A DNA stretch of 64,000 nucleotides from Mallotus nudiflorus (GCA_947683625.1 CANTUR010000142.1:2315501-2379500), one strand, 5' to 3'. Positions 1-13,768 are shown, numbered from the stretch's first letter. The notes: generated from the letters alone by a model not told the origin. Program-made: numbers and translations.

Positions 1-1300
1 AGTATTTTGGTGTAGAGCCATCATTTTTATTATAAAAATGGAATTTTTATGACAAGAAATAATAAAAATAATCAATTCACCAAATAAGATAATTAAGGCA
101 ATAAAAAGCAATAATAAAAATTAGGTAAAAATAAGATAATAAATAAATGATAAAAGATACTATTTTCACCATAAAAATATTAACTCTATTATAAAAATAG
201 TAAATTTATCAAGAGAATAAGATGAAAATAATCACAAATAACAAAAACGTAATAGAATAACAAAAGTGATAAAATATTATTTTTATCATAAAAATGTAAA
301 CTTTATAATAAAAAATAATAAACTTATCAAGGAGGAAATAATAAACATGTGATAAAAGATAGTTAAAATGATAAAAAAAAAATTTCCACCCTAAAAATGT
401 GAACTTGATTATAGAAATAGCAAATTTATCAAAAAGGGAAATAAAACAACAACAAAAATAGAAATGCAAGAGATATAATAAAAATAATAAAAGTGCAGAA
501 TTAAAATAATAAAAGTGCAATTTTTACCATGAAAAAAACATTGACTTTATGATAAAAATAGCAAATTTATCAAAGATGCAAATAAAAGCAAGAAAAATAA
601 TAAAGATGCAACAAATATAATACAAATAATAAAAGTGCAGAAGTATGCAGAAATAAAATAATGAAAGTTGATAAAAATGCAATTTTTAACATAAAAATAT
701 TACCTTTATGATAAAAATAGCAAATTCAGCAAAAATGTAAATAAAAATAATAAAAATACAACCAATATAATAAAAATAATAAATATGCAGAAATAAAATA
801 ATGGAAGTGATAAAAATGAAATTTCTACCATAAAAACATTAACTTTATGATAAAAATAGCAAATTTATAAAAATGCAAATGAAAGTAAGAAAAATAATAA
901 AAATAATAAGGTGCAGAATTAAAATAATAAAGTGATAAAAAAAAATAACATCTCTACTATAAAAACATCAATTTTATGATAAAAACGGCAAGTTTATCAA
1001 GTAAAATTATAAAAATAACAAAAATGATAAAAATGTAATAAAAATAATACAAATGCAGAAACAGTAATAAGAAATAGATAGAAATACCAAATAAAATAAT
1101 AAAGGTGTCATTTTTACCGTAAAAACATCAACTTTATGATAAATATGACAAGTTTACCAAAAAAGAGTATAAAAGCGATAAAAATAATAATTATGTAAAT
1201 AACATAATAGAAATTATAAAAATATTATTTCCACCATAAAAATGCCAATTTTATGATAAAAATAATAGATTTATCAAGGAAGCAAATAAAGAGAATGACA
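1..1300. repeat. Degenerate AT-rich tandem array with a ~50-bp conserved core
   Basis: The stretch is over 80% A+T. A core made of an 'accataaaaa' block, then 'actttatgataaaaat' and then 'agcaaatttatcaa' recurs near positions 165, 280, 385, 525, 675, 820, 945, 1105 and 1230. The spacing is irregular, about 110-160 bp, and the filler is (AATAAA)-rich. All repeats point the same way. No gene is visible, and the open frames here are by-products of the low complexity. Confidence 0.7.
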
Positions 1301-2280
1301 AAATTAATAAAAAAACCAAAAATAACAATAAAAATGCTAACTTTACACCAAAATACCCATTTTTATATAAAAAGAAAAATAATGCAAAAATGATGGGAAA
1401 TGCAAAGATGAATGCAAACATTCTTAGATTCACCCAAACTACCCACTTCGTCAACATATTTTATTCTCAAACTTCAAATCACCACAAAAATCACAATTTT
1501 AACACAATATAATAAATAATAAAATAAAATGAAAAAGTGATATAAAATACAAAAAAAAGAAATACAAGAAGAAGAGGAAATGCAATAAATGTTTATTTTT
1601 AACAAAAATAAATAGGGAGATCCTCAGAGGGACTGAGTAATTACCCTAGATGTGTGTTTTGACCTAGAAGGACCCAGGTTTGGATTTATGGATCTAAATT
1701 CTAAAAAAAATGATTTTTAGTTTGAGTTTTTTGGGAATAAAAAGGGTCTCTCAAAGTGCTTTAGGGAGAGAGAGAGAGAGACAGCAAATGCATCTTGGTT
1801 TCTCTCTCTAAGAGAGGTTTGTTTTGAAAAATATGCCCAAATCCCCCAAAAAGGGAAATTTTTGAGTTTTTAATCTACAGGTCCGAGACCTATGCTCTTA
1901 GGTCCATGATCTATGAGCTTGAGTCTTAGTCTTATGCATGGTGGTTTTGTGACCCACACAACCCATCTGTGGGTTGAATGACCTAGCCATGATGTGGGTT
2001 GGATGACCCACACTCGTAGGTTAGCCTGTTTCATGGGCTTTTCCACACTTTTTTCTTTTTTTAGGCCCAATTTGGCTTTTTTTGATGTTTTTCAGTATAA
2101 ATTTTTTATTTTTTAAAGTTTTTTGTCAGTTCAAGTATGCCTAGGAAGACTCCTAAAGGAGTTTTTCCCTATGTCTGACAAACAGGAATCCTTCATTATC
2201 GTATTTTTGGGAAAACTGCCAAAATTTGGGTATCAACAGAGATATGAAAGATTTGAAGAAATAAAGATGAAAGAACTTGG
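1301..2280. other. Intergenic sequence, no gene recognised
   Basis: The first part is AT-rich. From about 1620 to 2100 the composition becomes more mixed, with a repeated 'tgggttg..tgaccca' motif near 1930-2015 that makes short imperfect inverted repeats. The style is that of a decayed transposon or LTR fragment, but I could not place it in a family. Confidence 0.4.
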
Positions 2281-2287
2281 GTGGTTG

Positions 2288-2456
2288 AAGATTAAATTCA
2301 AGGATAAATGCTTAAGGATAGCTCTTAAGGTTTTTGCTTAACTTCCTTCTTTAGTTCAAGCTCTATTCTAAATAGTATTTAAACTCAAAGATTAAATTTA
2401 AGGATAAGTGCTCAAAGATAGCTCTTAGGATTTTTGCTTAACTTCACTTCTTGCAC
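2288..2456 (+). repeat. Two imperfect direct repeats, period 100 bp
   Basis: A block of about 65 bp starting 'aagattaaatt' at 2288 recurs at 2388 and includes 'gatagctctta' and 'tttttgcttaactt' in both copies. The copies differ by several substitutions. No coding function is visible. Confidence 0.7.
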
Positions 2457-2817
2457 CTAATACATGCTTCACAAAGATAGGACCTACACAATCAAAACAA
2501 AAACAACATAAAACATTATAAAAACTAACTAAAATTGCATAAATTACAAAAATAACTAATTATCCTAAATTTAAAGCAAATGATCTTAAAGCATATTATC
2601 GAATGATGAAATCCTAGAATTATGACACTTAAATGTAACTAAATAGTGCTTAAAATCTAACATTTTTTGCACTTGTCAAGGATACAAATGCTAATTAAAA
2701 GATTTTGGATAGTGAATGCTCCTTCTTAGTTCTAGGATGATAATGTGCAAGTTAGATTATTGTTTTCTTTGCTCTCACTTTAGGCTTTTATTGGTGTTAG
2801 CATTGGCTTCAATTTTT

Positions 2818-3171
2818 TGTTAGGATACTATTACCTAACCAATAGGTTAGAGAAGAGACTGAGAATCAAAGGAGAGAGAAAGAGTAGATTAAAGAGAAAA
2901 AGAAAAGAAGAAGAAGTAGTAATAGAAGATAAAGATAGAGAAGAGAATAAGTAGAGAGAAAAGTATAGAGATTTTATTATGTAATTACAATGACTATTTA
3001 TTACAACTCCTCTTGATATTTATTCTATTGTTTATAACTAGTAATAGTATAATTATCGTCTATTAGTTAATTACAAAGAATATATCTATTATGCTAGAAA
3101 AACTAAATATTATCTTCATATACAACTTGTTGAGCTGTCACTTAGCTATTGTCTATTCTTGTTACATTACA
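2818..3171 (+). mobile_element. Putative Copia-type solo LTR
   Basis: The 354-bp block begins TGTTAGGATAC and ends CATTACA, fitting TG..CA LTR ends. It has the purine-rich middle (2860-2970) and AT-rich 3' half often seen in short Copia LTRs. The flanking pentamers are TTTTT (2813-2817) and TTTTC (3172-3176), an imperfect and low-complexity target duplication. The call rests on these ends and composition only. Confidence 0.35.
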
Positions 3172-3176
3172 TTTTC

Positions 3177-4200
3177 GTAGCCACAGTTTCTACAATGCCC
3201 TTACAAATAAGCCCTAATTTCCTTTTCTTTTCTCTTTTTTGCTTGTTGGTTTGTTCCCAAAGGTAATGTTTATTAATTTACTATTAAGAGTGAATTTCGA
3301 TATATTATTCAATGGCAAACAAAGACCAACAACAATTTACTAAATAATTACTCTATCATCTTAGAGGTTTTACAAGTGGAATTTTGATAAGCACTCAAAA
3401 TTTATTGCTTAGGTATTAATGTCTTTATCAAGTCTAAGCTACAATATATATTAGGTTTGAAGCATCTCCATTTCATTTTTATTTTGTTGCTTGTTTAGTT
3501 CTTTATGCTGATAGATTGTGTGAGAGAAACCCTTTCTTTATGATAGAGGAAATGGATGACAAAATATTACATAGAGCAATATTTAAAGAATTAAGCACTT
3601 TACAAAATTCAATCCCAATATAAAATAGATAATTCATTGATGACTTAAGTTACTTCACTAGGATTGCTCATTCTTTCTCTTTGACACTTTTCAATGCTAA
3701 TGTTCACTTGATATCACTCAGTAACATTCTATATGGCATCTATCAACCACTATTTGTTGTACTTCTTATATATTCTCTTAATGGAATTGCTATTAGCATT
3801 TTTCTTAAGAAGGTACTTTGTTAACCTTAATAACTTTCATCTTTTTTTTTTGAGTTTCTAAAATAGCTAAAAGTTATTCAATTGAATTCAATTTTTTTTT
3901 ATTTTCTATGTCAAAAATTGGTTAATCTTAATTTCGTCCAAGAAAGAAAAGAAGCAAATTTTTGTTATGGCCTTGTATGTGTTTGTGAAATTGTTGTTCA
4001 TTAAGAAAGGAATTTAGGGATTTAGAGATTTTTGGAGGCAAATGGGGTTAATGGATTTCTATTTTAGCAATCCACTTATTGGAGAAGTCTTGAAAAAAGT
4101 ATAAACTAATGGCCATGTCAGCAATCCATTTAAGGTTTTTTAACTGAGGTTAATTTTGATAAATTTTGAAATGTTAAGATTTAATTTAACAAAAAAAAAA
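3177..4200. other. AT-rich intergenic sequence
   Basis: No gene, RNA or clear repeat structure could be supported. There are only homopolymer tracts and short open frames. Confidence 0.5.
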
Positions 4201-4204
4201 GTTT

Positions 4205-4881
4205 TTATTGGTGCAATTTATTTTTTTGGCAAACCATGTTCAATACGCAAGCATGCAAGAAGCTTATTTCCTTAAAAATGAAACCTGAATTCTTTCAGAC
4301 AATTATGAATTTTCAGACTTTTTTCCATAATTTGTTTGGATTTTAATGAGATTACAAATTTAGCAAATTTTGGATTAACTAAAGAACAATTAATAGTGTA
4401 ATGAACAATAACTTGAGATAAAATTAATATATTGCAAAAAAATAAGTTGAAAGTTTTTGAAAATTTAAGGTAAACAAGCATATGAACAAAAGTTTACTAA
4501 AGAAAACAAATGCTAAATAAATTTTATAATTTGATGATTGTTGGATGTTTGGTTTTGGATGCTTGGTTGTATCTTTTTCCTTTATGTCTTCCTTGTTTTT
4601 ATACATAGTGTTGATTATAGGCTACTCCTCCAACTCATTAATTCATCAGCAAAAAATTCCAAAAGTTTCACGTTTATTCCTTTTTCATTAATTTAGCTCC
4701 TGACTCCTCAATTGAAACATGTATTTCAGAGACTTCCACTTTCTTAATGCACCAACTCCTCTGCATGTTCCAGAATATTTAAATGTTTTCATTTTTTATG
4801 GGTTAGATTTTTTTTTATTGATTATAGGCTTGTGAGCTCTTGGACTTAATATCTAAAAAATTATATTTTGGGCTCAAACAA
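4205..4881 (+). repeat. Dispersed repeat, copy A (~0.67 kb)
   Basis: This block is similar over its whole length to 14554-15187 plus 16712-16755. Shared landmarks include 'ttattggtgcaattt' at the start, 'gaaaatttaaggtaaacaag', 'tttgatgattgttggatgtt', 'gcttgtgagct', and a shared end around 'aaaattatattttg'. Sequence outside the block is unrelated between the copies. No coding capacity is evident. It is probably a decayed transposon piece. Confidence 0.75.
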
Positions 4882-5516
4882 TACTCCTCATATACATATA
4901 GTATGGGTCAATTCCAAGTTAATTATATGGATATATGTATCCATAAACAAGACTCTTTTTTATTTCCATCTCTTTGTTTTAATTTTTTAAAAAATTATCT
5001 ATACCAAAAATCCATCCTTTTCTCTTTCAAATTGCCAACAAATTTATATTCCAATTTTCAATTCTTCAAGAAATTCAATTTACCCATAACATTGTTTCTT
5101 CAAATATCACAATGCCTAAGTTAATTTCTCTAATTTGTCAAGAAATTAACTATCCATATTATTGTCTTCATCAAAATAGTCATTCTCTACATATCTCAAG
5201 TTATTTTCTAAATCATTCATAAATTTGTTTTTTAAATTTTCAATTCTTCAAGAATTCACTTTACCCATAACATGTATCCTTTAAATATCATAATACCTAA
5301 ATCATTTTCTCTTTTTTTTTTAAGTTTTCAAGAGCTCAATGTAAGAAAAAATCTCTATAATTTTTTTAACACTCAAACCTCATAAACTTTTAAAATCTCC
5401 TTCAACCCTTAAATTTCTAATCATTTTTTTTACTACCTAAAGCATATATCACAATATCCATATTAATTTTTCTTTAATTTCTTTAAGATATCAAAATCCC
5501 ATAAGGTAAAGCAATA
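4882..5516. other. AT-rich sequence with an imperfect direct duplication
   Basis: About 75 bp beginning 'ttcaattcttcaagaa' near 5057 recurs near 5240, both followed by 'tttacccataaca' and 'aaatatca.aat.cctaa'. No gene is recognised. The open frame across 4840-5124 is low-complexity read-through. Confidence 0.5.
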
Positions 5517-5889
5517 ATGTTTTTTACAAATCACCTCAGCTCCTCCTCCTTCTCTTTATCATCACCATTCACACCCACCAAAGCACCTATCACAATCGAT
5601 AAAAGCAACCCAAGTTGTCTCATCTCTTCCCTAAACAGTTGTTGCACCACGCAACATGAGGAACCAGTAGAAGTTGGTAACGCGAAAAGTCTTAGTATTG
5701 ATGCCGTCTCCCTTGCCTAAGATAAGATTGTGGCCCTCAAATGTCAATATTGCTAGTCGCCCATATGAAGCCATAATCTTGATTGGCTCTCTCCCTTATG
5801 CAACTACTATCAACGACGTTGTAGTCACCACAAACTATCTTACCACTAGCGATGCCTTCAACATTGTGATCTACAAGCAACTATACTAA
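5517..5889 (+). pseudogene. Unrecognised coding-like remnant
   Basis: This stretch has a higher GC content and more balanced codons than its surroundings. Two overlapping plus-strand frames, 5517-5720 and 5674-5889, together read as a Ser/Thr/Pro-rich segment followed by a segment containing NIASRPYEAIILIGSLPY. The two would be joined by a frameshift near 5690-5720. I do not recognise the family. It could be an old gene fragment carried by a transposon or simply an unusual intergenic patch. Confidence 0.25.
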
Positions 5890-8800
5890 GCATTCATCTC
5901 GATTACTCAAAAACTTAACAAGTTAAAGTTGTCTTCCGTATAACTAAAGTCATCTATTCATTTTTTTTATTCCTCAAGCAACATCATCTCTAATTAAAAC
6001 ATATTTTAAGTAAGGTACATCTTCATTTTTTTAATAATTGTTAGTGTTGGGATATTAAGATTTCTTATGAATTTTTTATCATTTATTGGTGATTGACTTG
6101 TGTATTTGGTGATGATGGATTGATATTGTGTGTGATGTCTTTGAACATCAATTTTCTCATTTAATTGAACTTCCATAGTGTGCATTAATGTGTTGCTCAT
6201 CAGTTTAAGACTGACATTTTATGAAATGAATTTTGATTGTTACTTTGCTTTTAATGATTTTTTATCATCAATTTATGATTTTAATTAAGTTTTATAAATA
6301 ATCTATGGGTTTTGCTACTTTTTGTGAAAACTTTGTTTAGGGAATTGTGAATTTACCTTAATGATTTGCTTTTTTAGCCAAAAATTTTAAGCATTTAGAT
6401 GGAAAGAATTGGCTATTTTCCCAAACCAATTTTTGTTGCTTACTCTGTTACCTTCAGGAATTTAAGCTTGAATTTTGACTTGTTTGTAGTTTTTATTGAT
6501 TTTATGCACCAATAATTCTATTCATGCTCTACAAATTACACTTCCTCATACAATATAAAATTCATTTTAGCAACAGAGTGCCAAAGTAATTTGTTTACTT
6601 GAAAATGCCTTATTTTCTTTAATTTGCCACAAATTGCTTTGTATTTTAAGGAATTTTAGCTTATTAAACCGAAATAAGATTAAATTTTGATTTTTTACTT
6701 GATGATTTCATTTTAAGTTTTTACACTTCATTCTAAAATTAAAAGAAATGCTTATAACTATTTTTTTTAAGCTTTTAAAACTATTTTCATGAAAATTTTG
6801 AATCAACTGATGCTTTAAAATATAAATCCCATGCAAAATTTTAAAATTTGAGCATAATTCAAAGTTTTGACTTTAGTCATTTTCTTAACAATTTCCTTGG
6901 GGAATTTAATAGATTTGCTTTCATTCATTAGAAAAATAATAATGATCAATTTATTGCAAGATTAATAGGCAATATATTATGTCTCACCCACTCAATATAA
7001 ATATTAATTTTGATTACTTATTTGCACACAAAATCCTTATAGAAATCAATATATTACTTGTTCTAGCTACATTTCTTCATGATGTCTCTTTGATTCCCAA
7101 TGCAAATTTTACCAATTTTGCATTTTTGCACTAAGAGGTACATTATTTGTAACAAAGTCAATAACATAGGGAGAAGGAAGAAAAAGCTAGGGATGCAAAG
7201 GTATAGAAAACCTCATAAAAGGCCATTAAGTAGTAAAATAAGACTTTCGGTCAATTCAAGTACAAACCATTAGAGGTAGGAATGCTCTCACCTGTGCGTG
7301 CTATAATAAGAGAATTATAATTTATTTGCTTAGTTTGGCCAAAACCAACTTTATTTCTTTAGGGCTATTTTCATGAAAAAATACATTTTTGACAAGCATC
7401 ATGCCTCAAAACTTATTTTGCTTTATGTATGACCCTTACCATTCGTTATTAACATTTTATGAATTTGCTTATTTTGAATTATTGATTTTGTCTTTAAGGA
7501 TTTGCTTTGCATTTACCATTAATTGGATTTTTAACTTTTTTGCACAAAACATGTGCTATTGGAATTCCTAGATCATTATAAACTCATGCATCACTAATCA
7601 CACCATACACATACACCACAACCATACATTACTCATAAAATTAAAATGCCTAATTTTCAGCTATTGTGCTACTAAAATCTCATCAACACAATATTGTTCA
7701 CAACATTTACTACCATAATAAAAAAATACACCAAAGAAAATAAACTCTAACATACCAAAACTTGCATTTATTTATAGTAGTAGCTATCAAGTCAACTTTC
7801 AAAACTCAAAAAAGCAAAATATTGCCATTAAGTGGCAAATTCTTCATTATAGGCTAGTAACTATTTTATTTGTTTATATTTCATTTCCCCACATAGTAAA
7901 AATAGTTTTTAGCTATAATGCAAAATAATCACTCTCTAACTTCAATATTACAATTTCATCCAACATTGAGGGCATTTTTGCTATTAATAGTAATTTCAAT
8001 TAGTAGTACTAATATTGCATTAATTAGCCATTTCTTACGATAAGCCTTATTATAATGGCTTTATGTGTTTTGTCATTACCACAAACGGTTTTTTTAAACA
8101 TCATCCTTTTAATTTGATCTAGCCTAGTGGCCTGAATTGTTATGCCACTAAAGTGATTCTTAATGTCACTCAAGGTTGTTGCCCTTCAAGTGTTCTAAAT
8201 GATATATTTTTAAAACTTATTTTTGTCTGAAATTAAACCCTTCATAGTTTTAGGCATGAATATGATCTTCTATATTTATTTACTCACAAAATGAATATTA
8301 TAAATTATTAATAATATGTTAATCTAGTATTAACACACTTTGTAGAATTACTAAACTAAGAAATGCATCTTAATATTATTGCCCTAAAAAAATCTAAAAA
8401 TTCATCATCAGTTTTTTTATTTTGGGACATAAGAATTATTTTAAAATTATTTTATTTATAACCAAAATTCAAGATTGATTAAGAATTAATTTGGAAAGAT
8501 AAAATGGAGACCAACTGACCTTTACATCTCGTTTTGAAGTATACCAACAATCATTGGCAATAGATAAAATGGAACAAGACAATAAGATCTGAGTATGTGA
8601 AGTTACAAAAACTACTTTGTAGGAATAAGACCTAGGTTAACATAAACGTATCCTAAATCTGCTATTTACTAAGTTAGTGGAATTCAATACTTCAACTTTC
8701 AAAGGTAACATTAAATGTTAGGAGTTCTAAGAGATTTCATCAAGATCTGAGTGAAGGAGTAACAACAAAGATAAAGAGAGAAGGAGCAATGACATCGGAA

Positions 8801-9050
8801 TTGAAGCTAACAATGCAAGTGGTGAAGCTGAAGCAATTACAAACCAAACATTTGGAAAAAAGTAAGTGATAAGGCTAATACAACCAAGATAAATAAGTGA
8901 CAGGGCTAATAGGTAGCTTGTGGTACCAAAAATAAAAAAGGAAAATGAAGAAAAAAGAAGAAGGAAGAAACATTGAGCAAATTTTTTTTTTTTAAAAAAA
9001 AGGAAGAAAAATGTATTGTCAATAATTTTAATAATTTTTTTTACCAAAAC
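5890..9050. other. AT-rich intergenic sequence, nothing recognised
   Basis: Long homopolymer and AT-rich tracts cover this stretch. All open frames are short and hydrophobic or low in complexity. The minus-strand frame at 8727-9047 is the complement of a purine-rich tract, not a gene. No RNA gene or element ends were found. Confidence 0.5.
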
Positions 9051-9051
9051 T

Positions 9052-9716
9052 AAAACCTTAAACTAGCAACAAAAAACATACTTAGTCGCTAAATTAGTGA
9101 TGAAATTATGTTTCAGCACAAAATTACCGACAGAAAACAAAATCTATCACTAAATTAGTGACATAACTTTATTTCCATCATTAAATTACCAAAAAAATCC
9201 TATTTCCATTGCCAAGTTAAATATATGCTTTTTTTAAAAAAAAGAAAAGAAAATATATTCAATTTTATGATGGATTATATTTTCGTTGCAAATTTAGTAA
9301 CATAATTTATTTTTCATCAGTAAAATTATGACATAATTAATATTCCATTACTAAATTTGTGATGGAATTAATATTCCATTAGTGAATTAGCAAATAATAC
9401 ATATTCTATCGCTATTTAGTGAAGGAAATTAAATTATGTCGCTATATTAGTGATAGACAATATTTTTATCACTATTTTATGAAATATGTAATTTTGTAAC
9501 TTTATTTAGCAAGGACTTTTAAATCACTAATGGTTCCCGCCAACTTCTCACCCTTAATTAGCTACGCAATGGTTTTTTTATCACTAATATATTGCTATAA
9601 GATTAGCTTTTATAAGTGTTGCAATAGATTATTGTTTGTCTCTATTGTTTAGTCACTAAGATCATTACCCTATCACTATTTTATGACAAAGTTGTTCCAT
9701 CTCTAAATCAACAGAA
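9052..9716. repeat. Palindromic 'TCACTAAATTAGTGA'-type repeats, CACTA-like
   Basis: Short palindromic variants of TCACTAAATTAGTGA, mixed with GACGGAATT/TGATGGAATT-like units, recur at about 9085-9105, 9145-9165, 9285-9420, 9440-9480 and 9640-9690 on both strands. Sub-terminal regions of plant CACTA (En/Spm) elements have this kind of short direct and inverted repeats. I see no clean CACTA terminus, so the class is inferred and the element is probably a decayed end. Confidence 0.4.
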
Positions 9717-10596
9717 TCTTGTAAGGTTGCTTCTGTCTCCTTTCAACTACTCTTTATCTCTATAATCTTCTTTTTTGTGTATAAGTTAAAGGCTGAGGAA
9801 ACTTCTCATGCACCACCTTACACCACTACTTGTTTGGTCCACAAATTCATTATTAAATTTTGATGTAGGTCTTTCATCCTTCCTTGGCCTAAATTTGTGA
9901 TTATTTCTAAAAGGATTTGGTACAAGTTGTGGTCTCTTGTTTAGCATTAATATTTTTCTCTTTGTTGTTGGACTTTTTCCTATGGAATAGGCCTACAATC
10001 TCCTAAACTTATTTGGTTTATTGTTAAAAGGTCAAACCATTTTATATTTTCCTTTGATTTTCTTCAAATCCATGATAATCTAATTAGTTAATGCCACTTA
10101 GAAAAGTGGATTTTCCTCTACAAGCATTGCCGCCTTCTTTTTAACTTTTAAGTATACTCTCACCCTTGGGGTTGAGGATAATGTGAATAAACCTAAAGAA
10201 TAGGCCCTTGATCTTGAGGAATTATTTGTTCCTTATGAGAAATACTACCCTCAGGCTTCTTTTTTGTTAAACAACCTCTTAATTATAAATCTCAACCTAC
10301 TATTGTCATTATCATGAATCTAGACTCCCTCATTATTCTTGTTAGTAGATGAAGGTTCAAAGTTTTTCTTAGGCTGAATCACCATTTTTTTAAGGAGATT
10401 TGTTACCTTCCTTCTTAAAAAGTTGTTCATTCATTTTGGCAAATGAAATTGTGATTTCTTGCATAGCTTTCTGAAATAAAATTAGAGCTTTAAAAAGCTT
10501 TATTTATCTATGATATAGAATCTTGTTTTTACTTTATCTCTTTTACAAAAATAGTTTAAGTATTAAAGCCTTCACCAGTAGCAATAGTATTAATAG
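9717..10596. other. Intergenic sequence upstream of the CYP59 remnant
   Basis: No coding exon is recognised. The earlier exons of the cyclophilin gene expected on this side are missing, or too diverged to see. AT-rich filler with pyrimidine tracts. Confidence 0.45.
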
Positions 10597-11472
10597 TATT
10601 ATAATGGTGGCTTGTTTCAGGTGATTCAAAAGGATTTTACTACACAAACTGGTGATCCTACTGGTACAGGAGCTGGTGGTGATTCTATTTACAAGTAAGG
10701 CATCGCTTTCTGTTTGCATTTGTTGTGTTTGTGGATTCTATTGATAGGGTTTTATTTTTATAATTATGTATTTTTTTGAATACAAATCACATTGTTTTTC
10801 ATTATTTTTTAAAAAATAAAATTCTTTTTTGATCTTGGTTTTTCTTTCAGATTTCTGTATGGTGACTAGGCCCATTTCTTCAGTGATGAAGTCCATCTCG
10901 ATTTGAAACATTCTAAGACTGGAACTGTTGCAATGGCAAGTGCTGGAGAGAATCTGAATGCTTCTTAGGTAATTTTCTATATATACATTGGAGCATAAAT
11001 AATGTTTCAATTATTGCGTGTGTTATGACCAAAACAAGGAGTCATGATCGATGCTAGGAAACAAGAATTTTTTCAAATCCAGAGCCTGTAGCAAGCCTTA
11101 AAAATAAAAAGCATGCAATAAATAAATAAAATATACTAGAATTAAAAAGTTAAATCGATATAGAAATAAATATTTAAATGTCATATCATAAAATAAAAAT
11201 TCATGCAATATTCAGAGAAAGATCTCTTACTAAAATAACATTTTACGTATACGAAACACTACTACTGTAGTTTTCTAAAATACAATAGAAGTTCAAATAA
11301 ATAATTTACATAATCTAGTCGGGGCTGAAGAAGTCCAGCGTAGAGGTCTACTACTAAGGTCTGACGATGAGGAATCTCCTGAAAAAAATATTAAGGGGAA
11401 TCAAACCTCACTGAGTGAATTATTATAATATATGTACATGAAATCTAAAACATATTTAGTCAAGCATCAGTA

Positions 11473-11494
11473 TACACACACACACACACACACA
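11473..11494. repeat. (CA)n microsatellite
   Basis: A short CA dinucleotide run inside the solo LTR, followed by a short (TA)n tract near 11530-11546. Confidence 0.9.
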
Positions 11495-13737
11495 TACACA
11501 TAGTTCACACAGATGCAAAACTCTTCTTTTATATATATATATATATCGAATGCAGAAAACATTATTTAAATGAATGATCAAAACGAATCCTAAAAATAAT
11601 CGTAACCTAAAACAAATATCTCACTAGCCATGCAAACTTACTTAATTCTAAATAAATTCTCTTATTCCATTTTGGACAGTAGACTGGCCCCGAGACACTA
11701 AGTCAACCAAGCTCTAGCAACCTCACTATCAGTGTGATTTACCCCTACACACTAGGTCAATCGAGCTCTAGCAATCACACTATTCACTCACTAATTTCTT
11801 AATATTCACAATGATCAATTTCACCTTAAATAATTCTCACAATATCGACTCTAAAATCTAACAAACTGATATGTACATAGTCCTAGTACAGCCTACTAGG
11901 TAGCATGTTCTATTAATATCTTTTGAATAAAATTGTATATTTATGAAAAATAAATAAATGCATAATTAAACATAAATGACATTAATGACATAAATATACC
12001 AAAAATATACTAATTATATGTCAAGTATATATATGTTGCATATAACCAAAATTAATCATAAATATACCCAAAATATACTTGAATGCATATTGAGAATATA
12101 TCAAGTATATATCATCGCATATATGTCGAAATATACCAAGATAAACTATAAGTATACCGAAAATATACTAAACCATTTAATGAAATAATTCATATCAAAA
12201 CATAATTATTTATAATCATGCACTATATGCAATGTATATATAAAATAATAACTCACAAGTTTGAGCTCCACGAGACTGACTCGACGGGCCTAGTCTAATA
12301 GGTCTCGGTCTCGGTGCAGCTAGAAAATAAATAATCAAAATAATTTCTAACTTATACTTATAAGGATTCTAAAGCAGACTCGATCTAAGAATTCAAAATC
12401 CAAACAAACACAGAAATTCAGGATCGACCCGACGTCACGTTTTACAAAAATTCTACCAAAAATTCAATAGAACCTCTTCTATAAAATAGACATCTCTTTA
12501 CTGACCGTAAAGCCGATCCTGTAAGAAAAACATACTTCTAAATTTTCACAAAGCTCAACACATCGAGTTGGGACCCCGAATTGCACAAATTCCCAACCGA
12601 GGTTCACAATTCACCAAAAATCAATATAAAATAATAAATGTATTAAAAATCATTGAATTCCATAAATATCTATAAAATACCAAACTATAATATATTTAAA
12701 CATTAAATCACTAAATATAATTATTTTCACAATAATTAAATAAAAATCTCAAATAATAATATAATATTAATAAAAATCAATTTTTTTTAAATAATTCCAC
12801 ATAAAATGGTAAAATTCACTTTTAATTACTCAAATAACTTAATTATATAATAAAAGTAATTAAAAATCAATTTAATCACTAAAATAGTAAATAATATATT
12901 ATTCGAATATAATTTTTGAAAATTAGTATTAATTAGTTAAAAATAGTAAATAATTTATAAAAATCATTTTAATACCCTATATAATTTTAAAATCATTTAA
13001 AACATATTATTTAACTATAATTTCAACAAAAATACACAATTAACCTATATATACAAAATTCACATAATACTAATAATATTCTCAAAAATTATATAAATTC
13101 ACTAAAAATTATTTTAATAATTCTAAAATTATTAACTCAAATTAATAACACTAATTTAACTAAATTTTTATTAAAAATAATTAATTAACATAATTATCAA
13201 AAATTCAATATTTTAATATTAAAATAATAAAAAATTACCCATAATTCAAATTAATTCAAAAAAAATTTTAAATTTTGAGAAGCTAAAGTTTCCATGAACA
13301 ACATTTCCAAAGCAAGAATTCATAAATCAAACAATATCAAGTTTAAAAAAATAAAACCTAAAAAAACGAGAGGGTTAAAGCTCAAACAGAGCTTGGAAAT
13401 GAACTCACCGGTCCAAAAGGAATTGATTGACACCAGAAAGTGGAGCTAAGGTGACCAAAAATGGAGTCACCGACGTTGAGCTATCCTTGCTGCTGCTGCT
13501 ATTTCCAAGCTTCCAAGCGACGGTCCGACGGTCCTCGGCTGGCGGAAGGGAAGGAGGAGGTGAGAGGAGTCAACGGTGGTTAGTGGTGGTTGTTGCTAGT
13601 AGTTTGGCGAGCTGGGTTGCACAATTACGGTTTCGGGAAGGAAGAAAAACAAGGGAGAGGAAGAAAAAAGAAAAAAAAAAAGAAAGAAAGAGGGAGGTGG
13701 TAATTGTTGACCCAAAAATTTTAGTCTTTGACCCCTT

Positions 13738-13768
<31 letters not shown>

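Noticed and set aside
8727..9047. Minus-strand 106-codon hydrophobic open frame
   Set aside because: The Leu/Ser/Phe-rich translation results from reading the complement of a GA-rich tract. No start context, intron or homology supports a membrane protein.
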